Part shown: positions 53,711 to 61,972 of the stretch, one piece after another
Layout of the letters: every line of letters starts with the position of its first letter
Numbering within the stretch: position 1 is the first letter of the stretch
Origin: JABGQS01 sp963666505
Lineage (GTDB): Bacteria > Bacillota > Clostridia > Christensenellales > SZUA-584
Direction of reading: 5' to 3'
DNA length: 64,000 bases
Assembly: GCA_963666505.2 (NCBI GenBank)
Contig: CAXXXL010000001.1
Span: forward strand, 992,001-1,056,000
The notes under the pieces: model-generated
Told to the model about the DNA's origin: nothing
The model's input: the letters and a program-made list of their open reading frames with translations, nothing else
The model's database searches: none
Program-made: the position numbers and the translations under genes

Positions 53711-53739
53711 TTGACATCTTAATGCGTTTATATTAGAAT
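53711..53739 (+). promoter_or_regulatory. Sigma-A promoter of tRNA-Arg
   Basis: TTGACA (53711-53716, perfect), a 17-base spacer and TAGAAT (53734-53739), 29 bases before the tRNA. Confidence 0.85.
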
Positions 53740-53768
53740 GGTCTAGCGTCTTAAAAAGTCGCGGATAT

Positions 53769-53845
53769 GTACCTGTAGCTAAGCTGGATATAGCGTTCGG
53801 CTACGAACCGAAAGGACGGGGGTTCGAATCCCTCCAGGTACACCA
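53769..53845 (+). tRNA. tRNA-Arg (ACG)
   Basis: Acceptor GTACCTG pairs with CAGGTAC, the D-arm contains AGCTAAGCTGGATAGCG-like sequence, the anticodon stem TTCGG/CCGAA encloses CTACGAA with anticodon ACG, the T-arm is GGGGGTTCGAATCCCTCC and CCA is encoded. ACG is edited to ICG to read CGU, CGC and CGA. Confidence 0.95.
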
Positions 53846-53847
53846 AA

Positions 53848-53880
53848 ACAAAAGCACCCCGTTTGGGGTGCTTTTGTTTG
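53848..53880 (+). terminator. Terminator of tRNA-Arg
   Basis: ACAAAAGCACCCC and GGGGTGCTTTTGT form a perfect 13-bp stem around GTTT, followed by T-rich TTG. Its 3' arm is also the beginning of the downstream tandem repeat unit. Confidence 0.88.
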
Positions 53881-54154
53881 GTCTTGGAGGGATTCGAACG
53901 CGAGCCTGCCGCTGCCGGTGGCGGAGCAAGGCAGGCGAGGCGGCGTGAAAGAGAGCGAAGCGAACGGAGCGAATCCCAAAACAGCAAATTTGAGTGTTAG
54001 TAGTACAGCGGGGTGCTTTTGTTTTTCCTTGGAGGGATTCGAACGCGAGCCTGCCACCGCCGGTGGCGGAGCAAGGCAGGCGAGGCGGCGTGAAAGAGAG
54101 CGAAGCGAACGGAGCGAATCCCGAAAAAGCAAATTTGAGTGTTAGTAGTTAAGC
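53865..54154. repeat. Two 145-bp tandem repeats carrying inverted tRNA T-arm copies
   Basis: Copies at 53865-54009 and 54010-54154 have exactly equal length and differ at only a few bases; a third partial start (GGGGTGC) is at 54155. Each begins with the terminator 3' arm, then holds TGGAGGGATTCGAAC, the reverse complement of the tRNA-Arg T-arm at 53820-53837, then a GC-rich hairpin (CCTGCC, GCCGG, GGCGG, GGCAGG) and a repeated GAGCGAA stretch. GC content is far above the flanks. Found between a tRNA and the gcv terminator; no protein is encoded in a credible frame. Confidence 0.9.
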
Positions 54155-54163
54155 GGGGTGCAT

Positions 54164-54193
54164 TAAAAAAGAGCGCAAGATGCGCTCTTCTAA
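54164..54193 (-). terminator. Terminator of the gcv operon
   Basis: On the minus strand AGAGCGC and GCGCTCT pair and are followed by TTTTTTA, 10 bases after the gcvPB stop. Confidence 0.85.
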
Positions 54194-54200
54194 ATGTCAA

Positions 54201-55658
54201 CTATTTCTCTTCATAAGGATACTTCAATATCATCTTGCGTGCAGCTCTTACTTCATCCAGTCTTGAAACAGGCGTAGTTTTCGGCGCATCGTGGAATACG
54301 TCATTGCCGCTTGCAGACTCTTTAGCTATTTGTATCATAGCATCTATGAAGGCGTCAAGCGTTTCCCTGCTTTCAGTTTCGGTCGGCTCAACCATCAGCG
54401 CTTCCTTTACGACCAGCGGAAAGTATACAGTAGGCGGATGGAACCCAAAGTCAATTAGCCGTTTTGCGATGTCAAGCGCACTTACTCCCTGCTCTTTCTG
54501 CCTGGATGCAGATAGGACGACTTCGTGCATACATGCACTGCCGTAAGGTATATCGTAATAGTCTTTAAGACTTGCAGAGATGTAGTTCGCATTTATAACA
54601 GCTGTCTTTGAGACTTCTTCCAAGCCCTCACAGCCCATAGTAAGAATATAGCTGTAAGCACGAAGTATCACGGCGAAATTAGTGTAAAATGAGCGTATCT
54701 GCCCGATGGTGTCGTTATCGCAGCAGGAAAAGACATAGCCATCTTCAGTTTTCTCCACTATGGGATCGGGAAGGTACGGTATAAGCTCCTTTGTTACGCC
54801 GACAGGACCGGCTCCCGGTCCGCCTCCGCCGTGCGGTGTGCTGAATGTCTTGTGAAGGTTAAGATGCAGCACATCAAAACCCATGTCTCCCGGTCTTGCC
54901 ATACCAACAATAGGATTGGCGTTAGCTCCGTCATAATACAGCAATCCACCCTTGTCGTGGACTATCCTTGCTATCTCAACGATATCCTCCTCAAACAGTC
55001 CAAGCGTGTTCGGGTTTGTAAGCATAAGTCCTGCTGTATTCTCATCAACCATATCAGAAAGCGCTGCAATATCTACAGTCCCGTTCTTGTTAGACTTCAC
55101 TTCGATAACGTCGAAACCGACTACAGATGCTGAAGCCGGGTTAGTACCGTGTGCAGAGTCAGGTACGATTATCTTGTTCCTGTGTGCCTGTCCGGTTTTG
55201 ATATGGTGCTGCTTTATAATCATCAGCCCGCACATCTCTCCATGAGCGCCGGCAGCAGGGGAGAGGGTAAACCGATCCATACCGGTTATCTCGCAAAGCT
55301 GTTGCTCAAGCTCATACATTACCTCAAGGCAGCCTTGCACGGTTTCGGCAGGCTGAAGCGGGTGAACGTTCGCAAAGCCTTCCAGACGTGCTATCGCTTC
55401 GTTGAATTTAGGATTATATTTCATGGTGCACGAACCTAAAGGATAGAATCCAGCGTCAACACCATAGTTAAGCTTGGAAAGATTCGTAAAGTGTCGCACT
55501 GCTTGAGATTCGCTTATCTCCGGCAGCTGCGCCTGCTGCTTTCTGACCATACCACCAGGAAGCGCATCCTTTGCTTCAAGCACTGGCACATCACATTCCG
55601 GCAGCGAATATCCAAAACGGCCTTTTCGACTCAGTTCAAAAATAAGATCCGTCTTCAT
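54201..55658 (-). CDS. gcvPB: Glycine dehydrogenase (decarboxylating) subunit 2
   Basis: A 485-residue PLP subunit of the split P-protein. The cofactor lysine is in VLHLNLHKTFSTPHGGGGPGAGPVG, with GAHGEMCGLMIIK and IIVPDSAHGTNPASA before it. It decarboxylates glycine and passes aminomethyl to the H-protein. Start overlaps the gcvPA stop by four bases. Last gene of the operon. Confidence 0.97.
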   Translation of the reverse strand: MKTDLIFELSRKGRFGYSLPECDVPVLEAKDALPGGMVRKQQAQLPEISESQAVRHFTNLSKLNYGVDAGFYPLGSCTMKYNPKFNEAIARLEGFANVHPLQPAETVQGCLEVMYELEQQLCEITGMDRFTLSPAAGAHGEMCGLMIIKQHHIKTGQAHRNKIIVPDSAHGTNPASASVVGFDVIEVKSNKNGTVDIAALSDMVDENTAGLMLTNPNTLGLFEEDIVEIARIVHDKGGLLYYDGANANPIVGMARPGDMGFDVLHLNLHKTFSTPHGGGGPGAGPVGVTKELIPYLPDPIVEKTEDGYVFSCCDNDTIGQIRSFYTNFAVILRAYSYILTMGCEGLEEVSKTAVINANYISASLKDYYDIPYGSACMHEVVLSASRQKEQGVSALDIAKRLIDFGFHPPTVYFPLVVKEALMVEPTETESRETLDAFIDAMIQIAKESASGNDVFHDAPKTTPVSRLDEVRAARKMILKYPYEEK

Positions 55659-56995
55659 TTGCTCACCGCCTTTTTCACCATATCGTCGATCTCTGCTTTA
55701 GTCCTCTTTTCTGTTACGGCCAATAGCAACGTACTGCTCAGTTCTGGATAATCCTTGGAAACGTCATAGCCGCCGATAATGCCATGATCAAGAAGCTTTT
55801 TGTTAAGCTCTGCAAAGTTTCCTTTATAGCTTACTGCAAACTCTAAAAAGAAAGGAGCGCTGAAGGCAGGCTCGAATCTGTTCGTTTCGATAAGCTTAGC
55901 GTAAGCATAATGAGCCTTACTCATGCTCTGGCGGGCAGCCTCTTCCAGACCGGATTTGCCGAGCAATGAAAGGTACATAGTAACAGCAAGCGCATTAAGC
56001 GCATGGTTAGAACAAATGTTTGAAGTTGCTTTCTGTCGCCTTATATGCTGTTCCCTTGCCTGCATAGTCATTACATAGCCAGTTCTGCCCTGCGTATCAA
56101 CAGTTTGGCCGATTATACGTCCTGGCATCTTTCTAACGTGCTTGTGCCTGGTTGCAAGAAATCCAAGATACGGACCGCCGAAGCTGAGCGGAAGGCCAAG
56201 CGACTGCCCGTCTCCGACAGCGATATCAACGCCCATCTCACCGGGAGCTTCCAGCAGCGCAAGAGACATAGGGTCGCAGCTCTGAATAACCAAGGCGCCC
56301 TTTTCCTGCGCAGTTTGAGCAAGCAGCGGTATGTCTTCAATTGAGCCAAAGAAATTTGGAGACTGCAGTATGAGTGCAGCGGTGTCTTTGCTTATAAGCT
56401 CTTTTAAGCTCTCGTCATCAGTGGTTCCGTCTACAATATCGACTTCTTTAATTTCGATGCTGCGAAATTTAGCATACGTTTTAAGCACACGTCTGCTCTG
56501 CGGGTTGACGCTTCTTGATATCAGAACTTCGTTTTTGCCGTTAATGCTGCATGCCATGAAAGCCGCTTCCGCCAGTGCCGTAGCGCCGTCATACATTGAA
56601 GCATTCGTCACATCCATTGCTGTCAGCATGCAAATATAAGACTGATACTCAAAAGCCGCCTGCAGCGTACCCTGGCTTATCTCCGCCTGATATGGAGTGT
56701 ATGCCGTAAAGAACTCTTGCCTAAGCAAAAGCTGGTCAACGGCGCTGGGACAGTAATGGTCATATGCGCCGGCGCCAAGGAAACAGACGTTGTCAATTGT
56801 GTTTTTGTTCTTCTTTGCAATCGTTCTTAGTTTTTTATCTAATTCAAGCTCAGATTTACCCGTGTCTAAGTTGAGCTTTCTTTTGAGTTTTACCTCATCA
56901 GGTATGCTACTGAAAAGCTCATCTACATCCGAAACGCCTATAACGTCCAGCATTTCCTGCTTTCCGCTCTGCGTACCGGGTATGTATTTATGCAT
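55655..56995 (-). CDS. gcvPA: Glycine dehydrogenase (decarboxylating) subunit 1
   Basis: A 446-residue partner of gcvPB: MHKYIPGTQSGKQEMLDVIGV at the start, FLGAGAYDHYCPSAVDQLL, PYQAEISQGTLQAAFEYQS and LSFGGPYLGFLATR. Split P-protein is typical of Firmicutes. Starts one base into the gcvH stop and is coupled. Confidence 0.97.
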   Translation of the reverse strand: MHKYIPGTQSGKQEMLDVIGVSDVDELFSSIPDEVKLKRKLNLDTGKSELELDKKLRTIAKKNKNTIDNVCFLGAGAYDHYCPSAVDQLLLRQEFFTAYTPYQAEISQGTLQAAFEYQSYICMLTAMDVTNASMYDGATALAEAAFMACSINGKNEVLISRSVNPQSRRVLKTYAKFRSIEIKEVDIVDGTTDDESLKELISKDTAALILQSPNFFGSIEDIPLLAQTAQEKGALVIQSCDPMSLALLEAPGEMGVDIAVGDGQSLGLPLSFGGPYLGFLATRHKHVRKMPGRIIGQTVDTQGRTGYVMTMQAREQHIRRQKATSNICSNHALNALAVTMYLSLLGKSGLEEAARQSMSKAHYAYAKLIETNRFEPAFSAPFFLEFAVSYKGNFAELNKKLLDHGIIGGYDVSKDYPELSSTLLLAVTEKRTKAEIDDMVKKAVSK

Positions 56996-57381
56996 TATTC
57001 TGCCTCCGATTCGCAGTACTTTTCATATTGACCCATATCCATAAGCGAATCAACCTCCGCCTTGCTTTTGATGCTAACTGCAGCTATCCAGGCTTCATAC
57101 GGATTTTCGTTCGCAGATTCAGGGCTGTCAGTCAGCTTTTCATTCACCTTTACAACAGTACCGGAAATCGGCGAATATATCTCAGAAGCAGCCTTGACAG
57201 AGTCTACAGTGCTCAGCATATCTCCGGCTTCAAGAACAGTCCCCACCTCGGGGAGTTCGAAGAAAACGATATCACCAAGGTTGTCCTGCGCATAGTCGGT
57301 AATGCCGATGTAAGCCATGTCTCCGTCAACATTAACCCATTCGTGCTCCTCTGAATACTTAAGTCCCTCTACAACTTTCAT
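56995..57381 (-). CDS. gcvH: Glycine cleavage system H protein
   Basis: A 128-residue lipoyl carrier: VVEGLKYSEEHEWVNVDGD, GDIVFFELPEVGTVLEAGD and the lipoylated lysine in STVDSVKAASEIYSPISG. Shuttles the aminomethyl group between P, T and L proteins. GGAGG precedes the ATG. The L protein (lpd) is not in the window. Confidence 0.97.
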   Translation of the reverse strand: MKVVEGLKYSEEHEWVNVDGDMAYIGITDYAQDNLGDIVFFELPEVGTVLEAGDMLSTVDSVKAASEIYSPISGTVVKVNEKLTDSPESANENPYEAWIAAVSIKSKAEVDSLMDMGQYEKYCESEAE

Positions 57382-57409
57382 AAGAAAAATCCTCCTTTAT
57401 AAAAAATAA

Positions 57410-58501
57410 TTATTTAGCGTATTTCTTGCTGTAAAAAGGCTTCTTTACTATCATAGCCTTCACAGCTTTGTTTCTGATAATCACATCTATGTTTGTGCCG
57501 ATGTCGGCAAACTGTTTCTCAATAAGGGCCATTCCAAGCGTTTTGTTAAGGGTAGGGGAAAAGCTGCCGCTGGTTACGAAACCTATTTTCAGTCCGCCCT
57601 TCTCTACATCAAAATGGCTTCTCGGCACTCCCCGCTCTGCCATCTCAAAGCCGACAAGCTTTCTTTCTGCGCCCTGTTGCTTCTGTGCTGCAAGCACGTC
57701 TCTGCCGACAAACTCGCCTTTGTCCGGTTTAACAAACATTCCAAGGCCTGCTTCGACGGGGGTGATGTCGCTGCTAAGCTCGTTTCCGTAAAGCGGCAGA
57801 GCAGCTTCAAATCTAAGAGTGTCACGTGCGCCAAGGCCTGCCGGTTTCAGTTTGCTGCTGCCTGCTTCTATCAGTGCGTCCCAAACGGTTTGTGCGTCTT
57901 TGGCAGAGGTATAGATCTCAAAACCGTCTTCGCCGGTATATCCCGTTCTTGACACAAGCGAATTTGCTCCACCGACTGTTACGTCTTCGGCGAAATGATA
58001 GAACTTCATTATGTCAAGGTCATGGTCACAGACGTTCTGAAGTATCTCCTGAGCAAGCGGTCCCTGAACGGCAAGCTGTGCGATGCTGTCAGATATGTTT
58101 TCCGCTTCTGTATCGCTGCCAATATTCTGTTGAATCCAGTCGAAGTCCTTATCTGTGTTTGCAGCGTTTACGACTAGAAGCAGTTCTTCATCACTTTTCT
58201 TATAGATAAGCAGATCGTCAACTACACCGCCGCCAGGGTAGCACATAGGGGAGTACACGGCCTGTCCGGGAACTGCTGTGGATACGTCGTTTGTAACAAG
58301 GCGCTGTACAAAATCAAGAGCGCCGCTTCCCTTTATGGCTATCTCACCCATGTGTGAAACATCGAAAAGCCCCGCAGCGCTTCTGACCTGCCGGTGCTCT
58401 TCAATTATGCTCGTATACTGAACGGGAAGCTCCCATCCGCCGAAGTCAATGATTTTTCCGCCATGTTGAAGATGTTTTTGATAAAGTGGTGTTCGTTTCA
58501 A
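57410..58501 (-). CDS. gcvT: Glycine cleavage system T protein (aminomethyltransferase)
   Basis: A 363-residue tetrahydrofolate-dependent enzyme releasing ammonia and forming methylene-THF. It begins TPLYQKHLQHGGKIIDFGGWELPVQY, has AAGLFDVSHMGEI, SRTGYTGEDGFEIY (folate) and ARDTLRFEAALPLYGNEL. The start is TTG at 58501 with GGAGAG before it. First gene after the glycine riboswitch. Confidence 0.97.
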   Translation of the reverse strand: MKRTPLYQKHLQHGGKIIDFGGWELPVQYTSIIEEHRQVRSAAGLFDVSHMGEIAIKGSGALDFVQRLVTNDVSTAVPGQAVYSPMCYPGGGVVDDLLIYKKSDEELLLVVNAANTDKDFDWIQQNIGSDTEAENISDSIAQLAVQGPLAQEILQNVCDHDLDIMKFYHFAEDVTVGGANSLVSRTGYTGEDGFEIYTSAKDAQTVWDALIEAGSSKLKPAGLGARDTLRFEAALPLYGNELSSDITPVEAGLGMFVKPDKGEFVGRDVLAAQKQQGAERKLVGFEMAERGVPRSHFDVEKGGLKIGFVTSGSFSPTLNKTLGMALIEKQFADIGTNIDVIIRNKAVKAMIVKKPFYSKKYAK

Positions 58502-58546
58502 AATTTCTCTCCTTTACAGTGATTTTTCCCTAGTGTATTTTCACAG

Positions 58547-58582
58547 TAAAAAGGGAAAACAACACTAAGTGTCGTTTTCCCT
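58547..58582 (-). terminator. Terminator after the glycine riboswitch
   Basis: On the minus strand AGGGAAAACGACAC pairs with GTGTTGTTTTCCCT (one G-U), followed by TTTT. It lies between the aptamers and gcvT. Glycine binding is expected to prevent its formation (an ON switch). Confidence 0.85.
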
Positions 58583-58755
58583 GTATAGTTACCCGAGAGA
58601 TTCTACCAACATTGTCTGCCAGTATTGCACCTTAGGTGCCGTCTTATACGGCTTTCCAGAGCAGCGTCCGGATACAGTCCATTTACCTGAAAGTTTCGCA
58701 AAACAGCCTGACACGCTGTCCGTTTGCCTCGTCGGTGATTATACTCTCCCATATC
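58583..58755 (-). ncRNA. Tandem glycine riboswitch upstream of gcvT
   Basis: The minus strand reads GGGAGAGTATAATCACCGACG, GGCAAAC, AAACTTTCAGGTAAATGGAC and GCTCTGGAAAG (first aptamer and linker), then CACCTAAGGTGCAATACTGG and AATCTCTCGGGTAACTATAC (second aptamer). These are the conserved glycine-aptamer blocks; the pair is known to bind glycine cooperatively and activate gcv operons. Upstream (58756-58824) has no other clear element. Confidence 0.87.
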
Positions 58756-58824
58756 CTTCATCCGCATATATTCATATTATTTTCTGTATTCGACAAAAGG
58801 TATATGATATCCTTTTTATTTCTG

Positions 58825-59751
58825 CTATTCCCCCGAAGGTGTTGACGGTGGATCAGTTTCTACGCTCATGCCTTTTAAGTCGCTCATGTCCAGCATAACG
58901 CTGCTGGAACCGTCGGATAGGAAAGTCGGCAGCGTTCCGTTCCATTTTTTTATCCATTCAAGTTCGAGTATTTCAGGGTTTTGTGATATAGCTGCTGCAA
59001 GTATTGTTTTCTCCTTAGCCTCGGCTTCGGCCTGAATGATGCGTGTCTCCGCGTCAACCTCTGCCTGAGTCCTCTTTTGCTGAGCAGTTTCAACAGCTTT
59101 TTTGGCAACAGCCTCGTCCCTTATGGCCTGCTCGATCTCCTCGCCGCCATCGGTATCAAGGAAGGTGATAGAATGCAGATAAAGCCCGTTGTCATCAAAT
59201 CTTTGCGTAAGGTAGCTTTCTATCTCCATATATACTTGAGAGCGTTTGCTGCCCAGTATCTCAATAATGTTATAATTGACCATAGCCGTATCGATCGCCC
59301 GTTGCGCAACAGGTTTTACAAGTGTAGAGTTGATCACAGGCACGGTGCGGAACTTCTTGAAAACATCCACGGCTTTTGCTGGGTCCACTTGATACTTAAC
59401 GTCAATAGCTATAGTAAGGTACTGCGCATCCTTAGTCTGTCCATAAAGACTGTCTATTGTGTTGGTCTGCACTTCCGTAGACAGCGTATATACCGTGTCA
59501 AAAGGACCTTTTGTCTTGATACCTTCGCCGAGCACGTCTTTCTGCACGCCGCCCGAGAACGGAGAATAAATAACGCCTACGTTGTTCGCAGGGACAAGTG
59601 TGAAAAAAGCCGGTATCATAATGATAAGGCCAAGAAGGCTGAGCCACTGCTTTGAGTTTGGCTTCCAGCCAGTATTGCCGCTAACACGCTTTACGCCTGC
59701 GGCTACGAATATAACGATAACTACAATTACCGATAGAATAATATAAGTCAT
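58825..59751 (-). CDS. SPFH/prohibitin family membrane protein
   Basis: A 308-residue SPFH protein: two N-terminal hydrophobic segments (residues 2-20 and 35-55), the SPFH domain starting VPANNVGVIYSPFSGGVQ and a long alanine/glutamate-rich helix (VAKKAVETAQQKRTQAEVDAETRIIQAEAEAKEK) before an acidic end. Such proteins form membrane rings or scaffolds linked to quality-control proteases. GGAGG precedes the ATG. Adjacent to gcv but with its own start. Confidence 0.9.
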   Translation of the reverse strand: MTYIILSVIVVIVIFVAAGVKRVSGNTGWKPNSKQWLSLLGLIIMIPAFFTLVPANNVGVIYSPFSGGVQKDVLGEGIKTKGPFDTVYTLSTEVQTNTIDSLYGQTKDAQYLTIAIDVKYQVDPAKAVDVFKKFRTVPVINSTLVKPVAQRAIDTAMVNYNIIEILGSKRSQVYMEIESYLTQRFDDNGLYLHSITFLDTDGGEEIEQAIRDEAVAKKAVETAQQKRTQAEVDAETRIIQAEAEAKEKTILAAAISQNPEILELEWIKKWNGTLPTFLSDGSSSVMLDMSDLKGMSVETDPPSTPSGE

Positions 59752-59917
59752 GCTTTTCCTCCAAAGTTTAATAAGTTAAATTATATAGTATAAATGAGAT
59801 ATAAAAATGTGAAACTTCTGTGAACGTTGATAAGTTTGTGAACAGAGCGTAAAAATGCAATGATATATTTGTGAAAATACATACAGCATGTTAATATATG
59901 AAAAGGTGAAATAACGT

Positions 59918-60772
59918 ATGTTCGGATACATAGCGCCTCTTATTCCAGAGCTCAAAGTAAAGGAACACGAGGCTTTCAAAGGCTACTACTGCGGCCTTTG
60001 CAAGACAATAAAAGAAAATTATTCAAATACAGCTCGATTTATGTTAAGCTACGATTGTGCTGTATTATCTTTACTGCTTTCTTCGCTAAGCGAAGATATG
60101 CCTACTGTCACGGAAGAGCGCTGTGTCGCCAGCCCTCTCAAGAAAAAAACCATAATTCGCTCCGAGCAGGCAAAGTATGCAGCAGGTGTAAATGTGCTGC
60201 TTGGTTACGGTAAAGTAAAGGACAACGCAGCGGACGACAAAAAACTTTCTGCGCATATGTTGCTGTTACTGTTCAGTCGCCAGTTCAGGCACGCATCAAG
60301 AGACTATGAAGAACTCTCTGGCAAGTTTGCGCTTCACCTTGGCAGTCTTGCGCAGCTAGAAGAGCAAAAGTGCGACAATATAGACGAAGTATCATCACAG
60401 TTCGGTGAGCTGCTTGCAGAGGTGTTTTCACTCGCTCCCTTTCCTTTCATGGACGAAGGCACTAAAAAAGCGATGTATCACCTTGGCTACAACCTCGGCA
60501 GATGGATATATGTTGTCGACGCTGTCGACGATTTGGAGAAGGACTATAAAAAAGACAGATACAACGTATATCTGCAGCGCTCTTTTGACGATATAAACGG
60601 GCACCGGCAGAGAATACGGGAAGAAGCGCAGTTCAATATGAACTATACTCTGTACGAAGCGTGCAAAGCATACGAACTGCTGGATATAAAAAGAGATAAA
60701 GGATTGATAGATAATATTATGTATGAAGGCCTTGCTAAAAAGACAGAAGATATACTTAAAGGGGGATGTTGA
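59918..60772 (+). CDS. DUF5685 family protein
   Basis: A 284-residue protein starting FGYIAPLIPELKVKEHEAFKGYYCGLCKTIK, with LSYDCAVLSLLLSSL, then GRWIYVVDAVDDLEKDYKKDRYNVY and FDDINGHRQRI. The all-helical DUF5685 family has two conserved cysteines (YYCGLC) and an aspartate-rich helix (DAVDDLEKD), loosely like terpene synthase-fold proteins. The function is unknown. Precedes a J-domain gene with overlapping stop, as often in Clostridia. Confidence 0.83.
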   Translation: MFGYIAPLIPELKVKEHEAFKGYYCGLCKTIKENYSNTARFMLSYDCAVLSLLLSSLSEDMPTVTEERCVASPLKKKTIIRSEQAKYAAGVNVLLGYGKVKDNAADDKKLSAHMLLLLFSRQFRHASRDYEELSGKFALHLGSLAQLEEQKCDNIDEVSSQFGELLAEVFSLAPFPFMDEGTKKAMYHLGYNLGRWIYVVDAVDDLEKDYKKDRYNVYLQRSFDDINGHRQRIREEAQFNMNYTLYEACKAYELLDIKRDKGLIDNIMYEGLAKKTEDILKGGC

Positions 60773-61380
60773 TGGATCCGTATAAAGTGCTTGGAGTCAG
60801 CCGCTCCGATTCAGACGAAACAATAAAAGCAGCATACCGCAAGCTGGCAAAGCAGTACCATCCTGATAAATACAGGGGGCACGACCTTGAAGAATTGGCA
60901 AGCGATAAACTAAAGCAGATAAATGAAGCGTACGACATTATTCAAAAAGAACGCAAGGCGTCGGGAAGCTACAGCCGCGGGTCCGGTTCAGGTTATACAG
61001 GAAGCACAGGCTCAAGCTACGGCGGAAGCGCAACTTATTCCGAAATAAGGCGAATGATACAGCTCGGGAACATTTCACGGGCAGAAGCGATGCTCGACAA
61101 CATGAGCAATCACGATGCTGAATGGCACTATCTTAAAGGAGTTATACTTCAACGCAAAGGCTGGTACGACGGCGCAAGGCAGCATTTTGCAAACGCCAGG
61201 AACATGCAGCCGGGAAATCCTGAGTATGAAAGCGCATACACCACAGTAAATGCAAACGCCAGCAGCTACGGACAAACTAACTACGGTAACCAATACCAGA
61301 ACTCATCGTGCAGCTGCTGCGATGTCTGCGCCGGGCTAATGTGTGCAGACTGCTTATGCAACTGCTGCGGCGGATGTTGA
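60772..61380 (+). CDS. J-domain protein with TPR-like middle and cysteine-rich tail
   Basis: A 202-residue protein. The N-terminal J domain (DPYKVLGVSRSDSDETIKAAYRKLAKQYHPDKY) has the HPD motif that stimulates DnaK ATPase. A Ser/Gly linker (GSGSGYTGSTGSSYGGS) leads to two TPR-like helices pairs (IQLGNISRAEAML, WHYLKGVILQRKGWYDGARQHF), and the end has ten cysteines in 23 residues (CSCCDVCAG to CLCNCCGGC), perhaps a metal site. Start at 60772 overlaps the DUF5685 stop. Confidence 0.85.
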   Translation: MDPYKVLGVSRSDSDETIKAAYRKLAKQYHPDKYRGHDLEELASDKLKQINEAYDIIQKERKASGSYSRGSGSGYTGSTGSSYGGSATYSEIRRMIQLGNISRAEAMLDNMSNHDAEWHYLKGVILQRKGWYDGARQHFANARNMQPGNPEYESAYTTVNANASSYGQTNYGNQYQNSSCSCCDVCAGLMCADCLCNCCGGC

Positions 61381-61408
61381 TAAATAAGAAGCAGGGCGGA
61401 GGAGATAT

Positions 61409-61936
61409 ATGTCAAGATTCAAACACACAGCCCACAGGGTAAGCCTTACTGCGATGTTCATTGCGATGTCGCTGCTTTTTATGTATCTTGCTTCGATAAT
61501 ACCTGTGCTGCGCATAACATTCTACTTTTTAAGCTCCGTCTTTGTCATGGGGCTTCTTCTGGAAGACGAAGTAATGCTCTCGTTTATGATGTTCGGTGCG
61601 GTTTCTGGGCTTTCGATGCTTCTGATGCCTTTTACAATGGCGCTTCCATACGTTCTCTTCTTTGGACACTACGGCATAGGCAAATACCTCATAGAAAAAA
61701 ATGTTAAAGACAAAATATTAAGATATGTGTTGAAGCTGATCTATTTCAACATTGCGCTGGCGCTTGCCTATCTTGTTGCAAGAGAGCTTTTGTTCAGCAC
61801 AACGCAGGGCACCGGCCTGGCCATATGGATAATTATAATAATTGCCGAAGCGGCTTTCATCATTTACGACTTTTTATTCTCAAGAATCACAGGTTACTAT
61901 TTCAACAATATAAGAAGATACCTAACTAAAAGCTGA
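61409..61936 (+). CDS. Hypothetical integral membrane protein
   Basis: A 175-residue protein with five to six membrane helices: LTAMFIAMSLLFMYLASIIP, FYFLSSVFVMGLLL, MMFGAVSGLSMLLMPFTMAL and IWIIIIIAEAAFIIYDFLF. The size and first helix recall ECF S-components, but no conserved substrate motif is seen. GGAGGAG precedes the ATG. Downstream of the J-domain gene, probably the same transcript. Confidence 0.7.
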   Translation: MSRFKHTAHRVSLTAMFIAMSLLFMYLASIIPVLRITFYFLSSVFVMGLLLEDEVMLSFMMFGAVSGLSMLLMPFTMALPYVLFFGHYGIGKYLIEKNVKDKILRYVLKLIYFNIALALAYLVARELLFSTTQGTGLAIWIIIIIAEAAFIIYDFLFSRITGYYFNNIRRYLTKS

Positions 61937-61972
61937 CATAAGACCAATTCGACAAGAAACGAGGCGGATATT

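Noticed and set aside
53751..54132. Minus-strand open frames over the tRNA-Arg and repeats (LEGFEPPSF, SLRSLRSLSRRLACLAPPP)
   Set aside because: These are translations of the tRNA antisense strand and of the GC-rich repeat; they have no ribosome site and are a well-known false annotation beside tRNAs.
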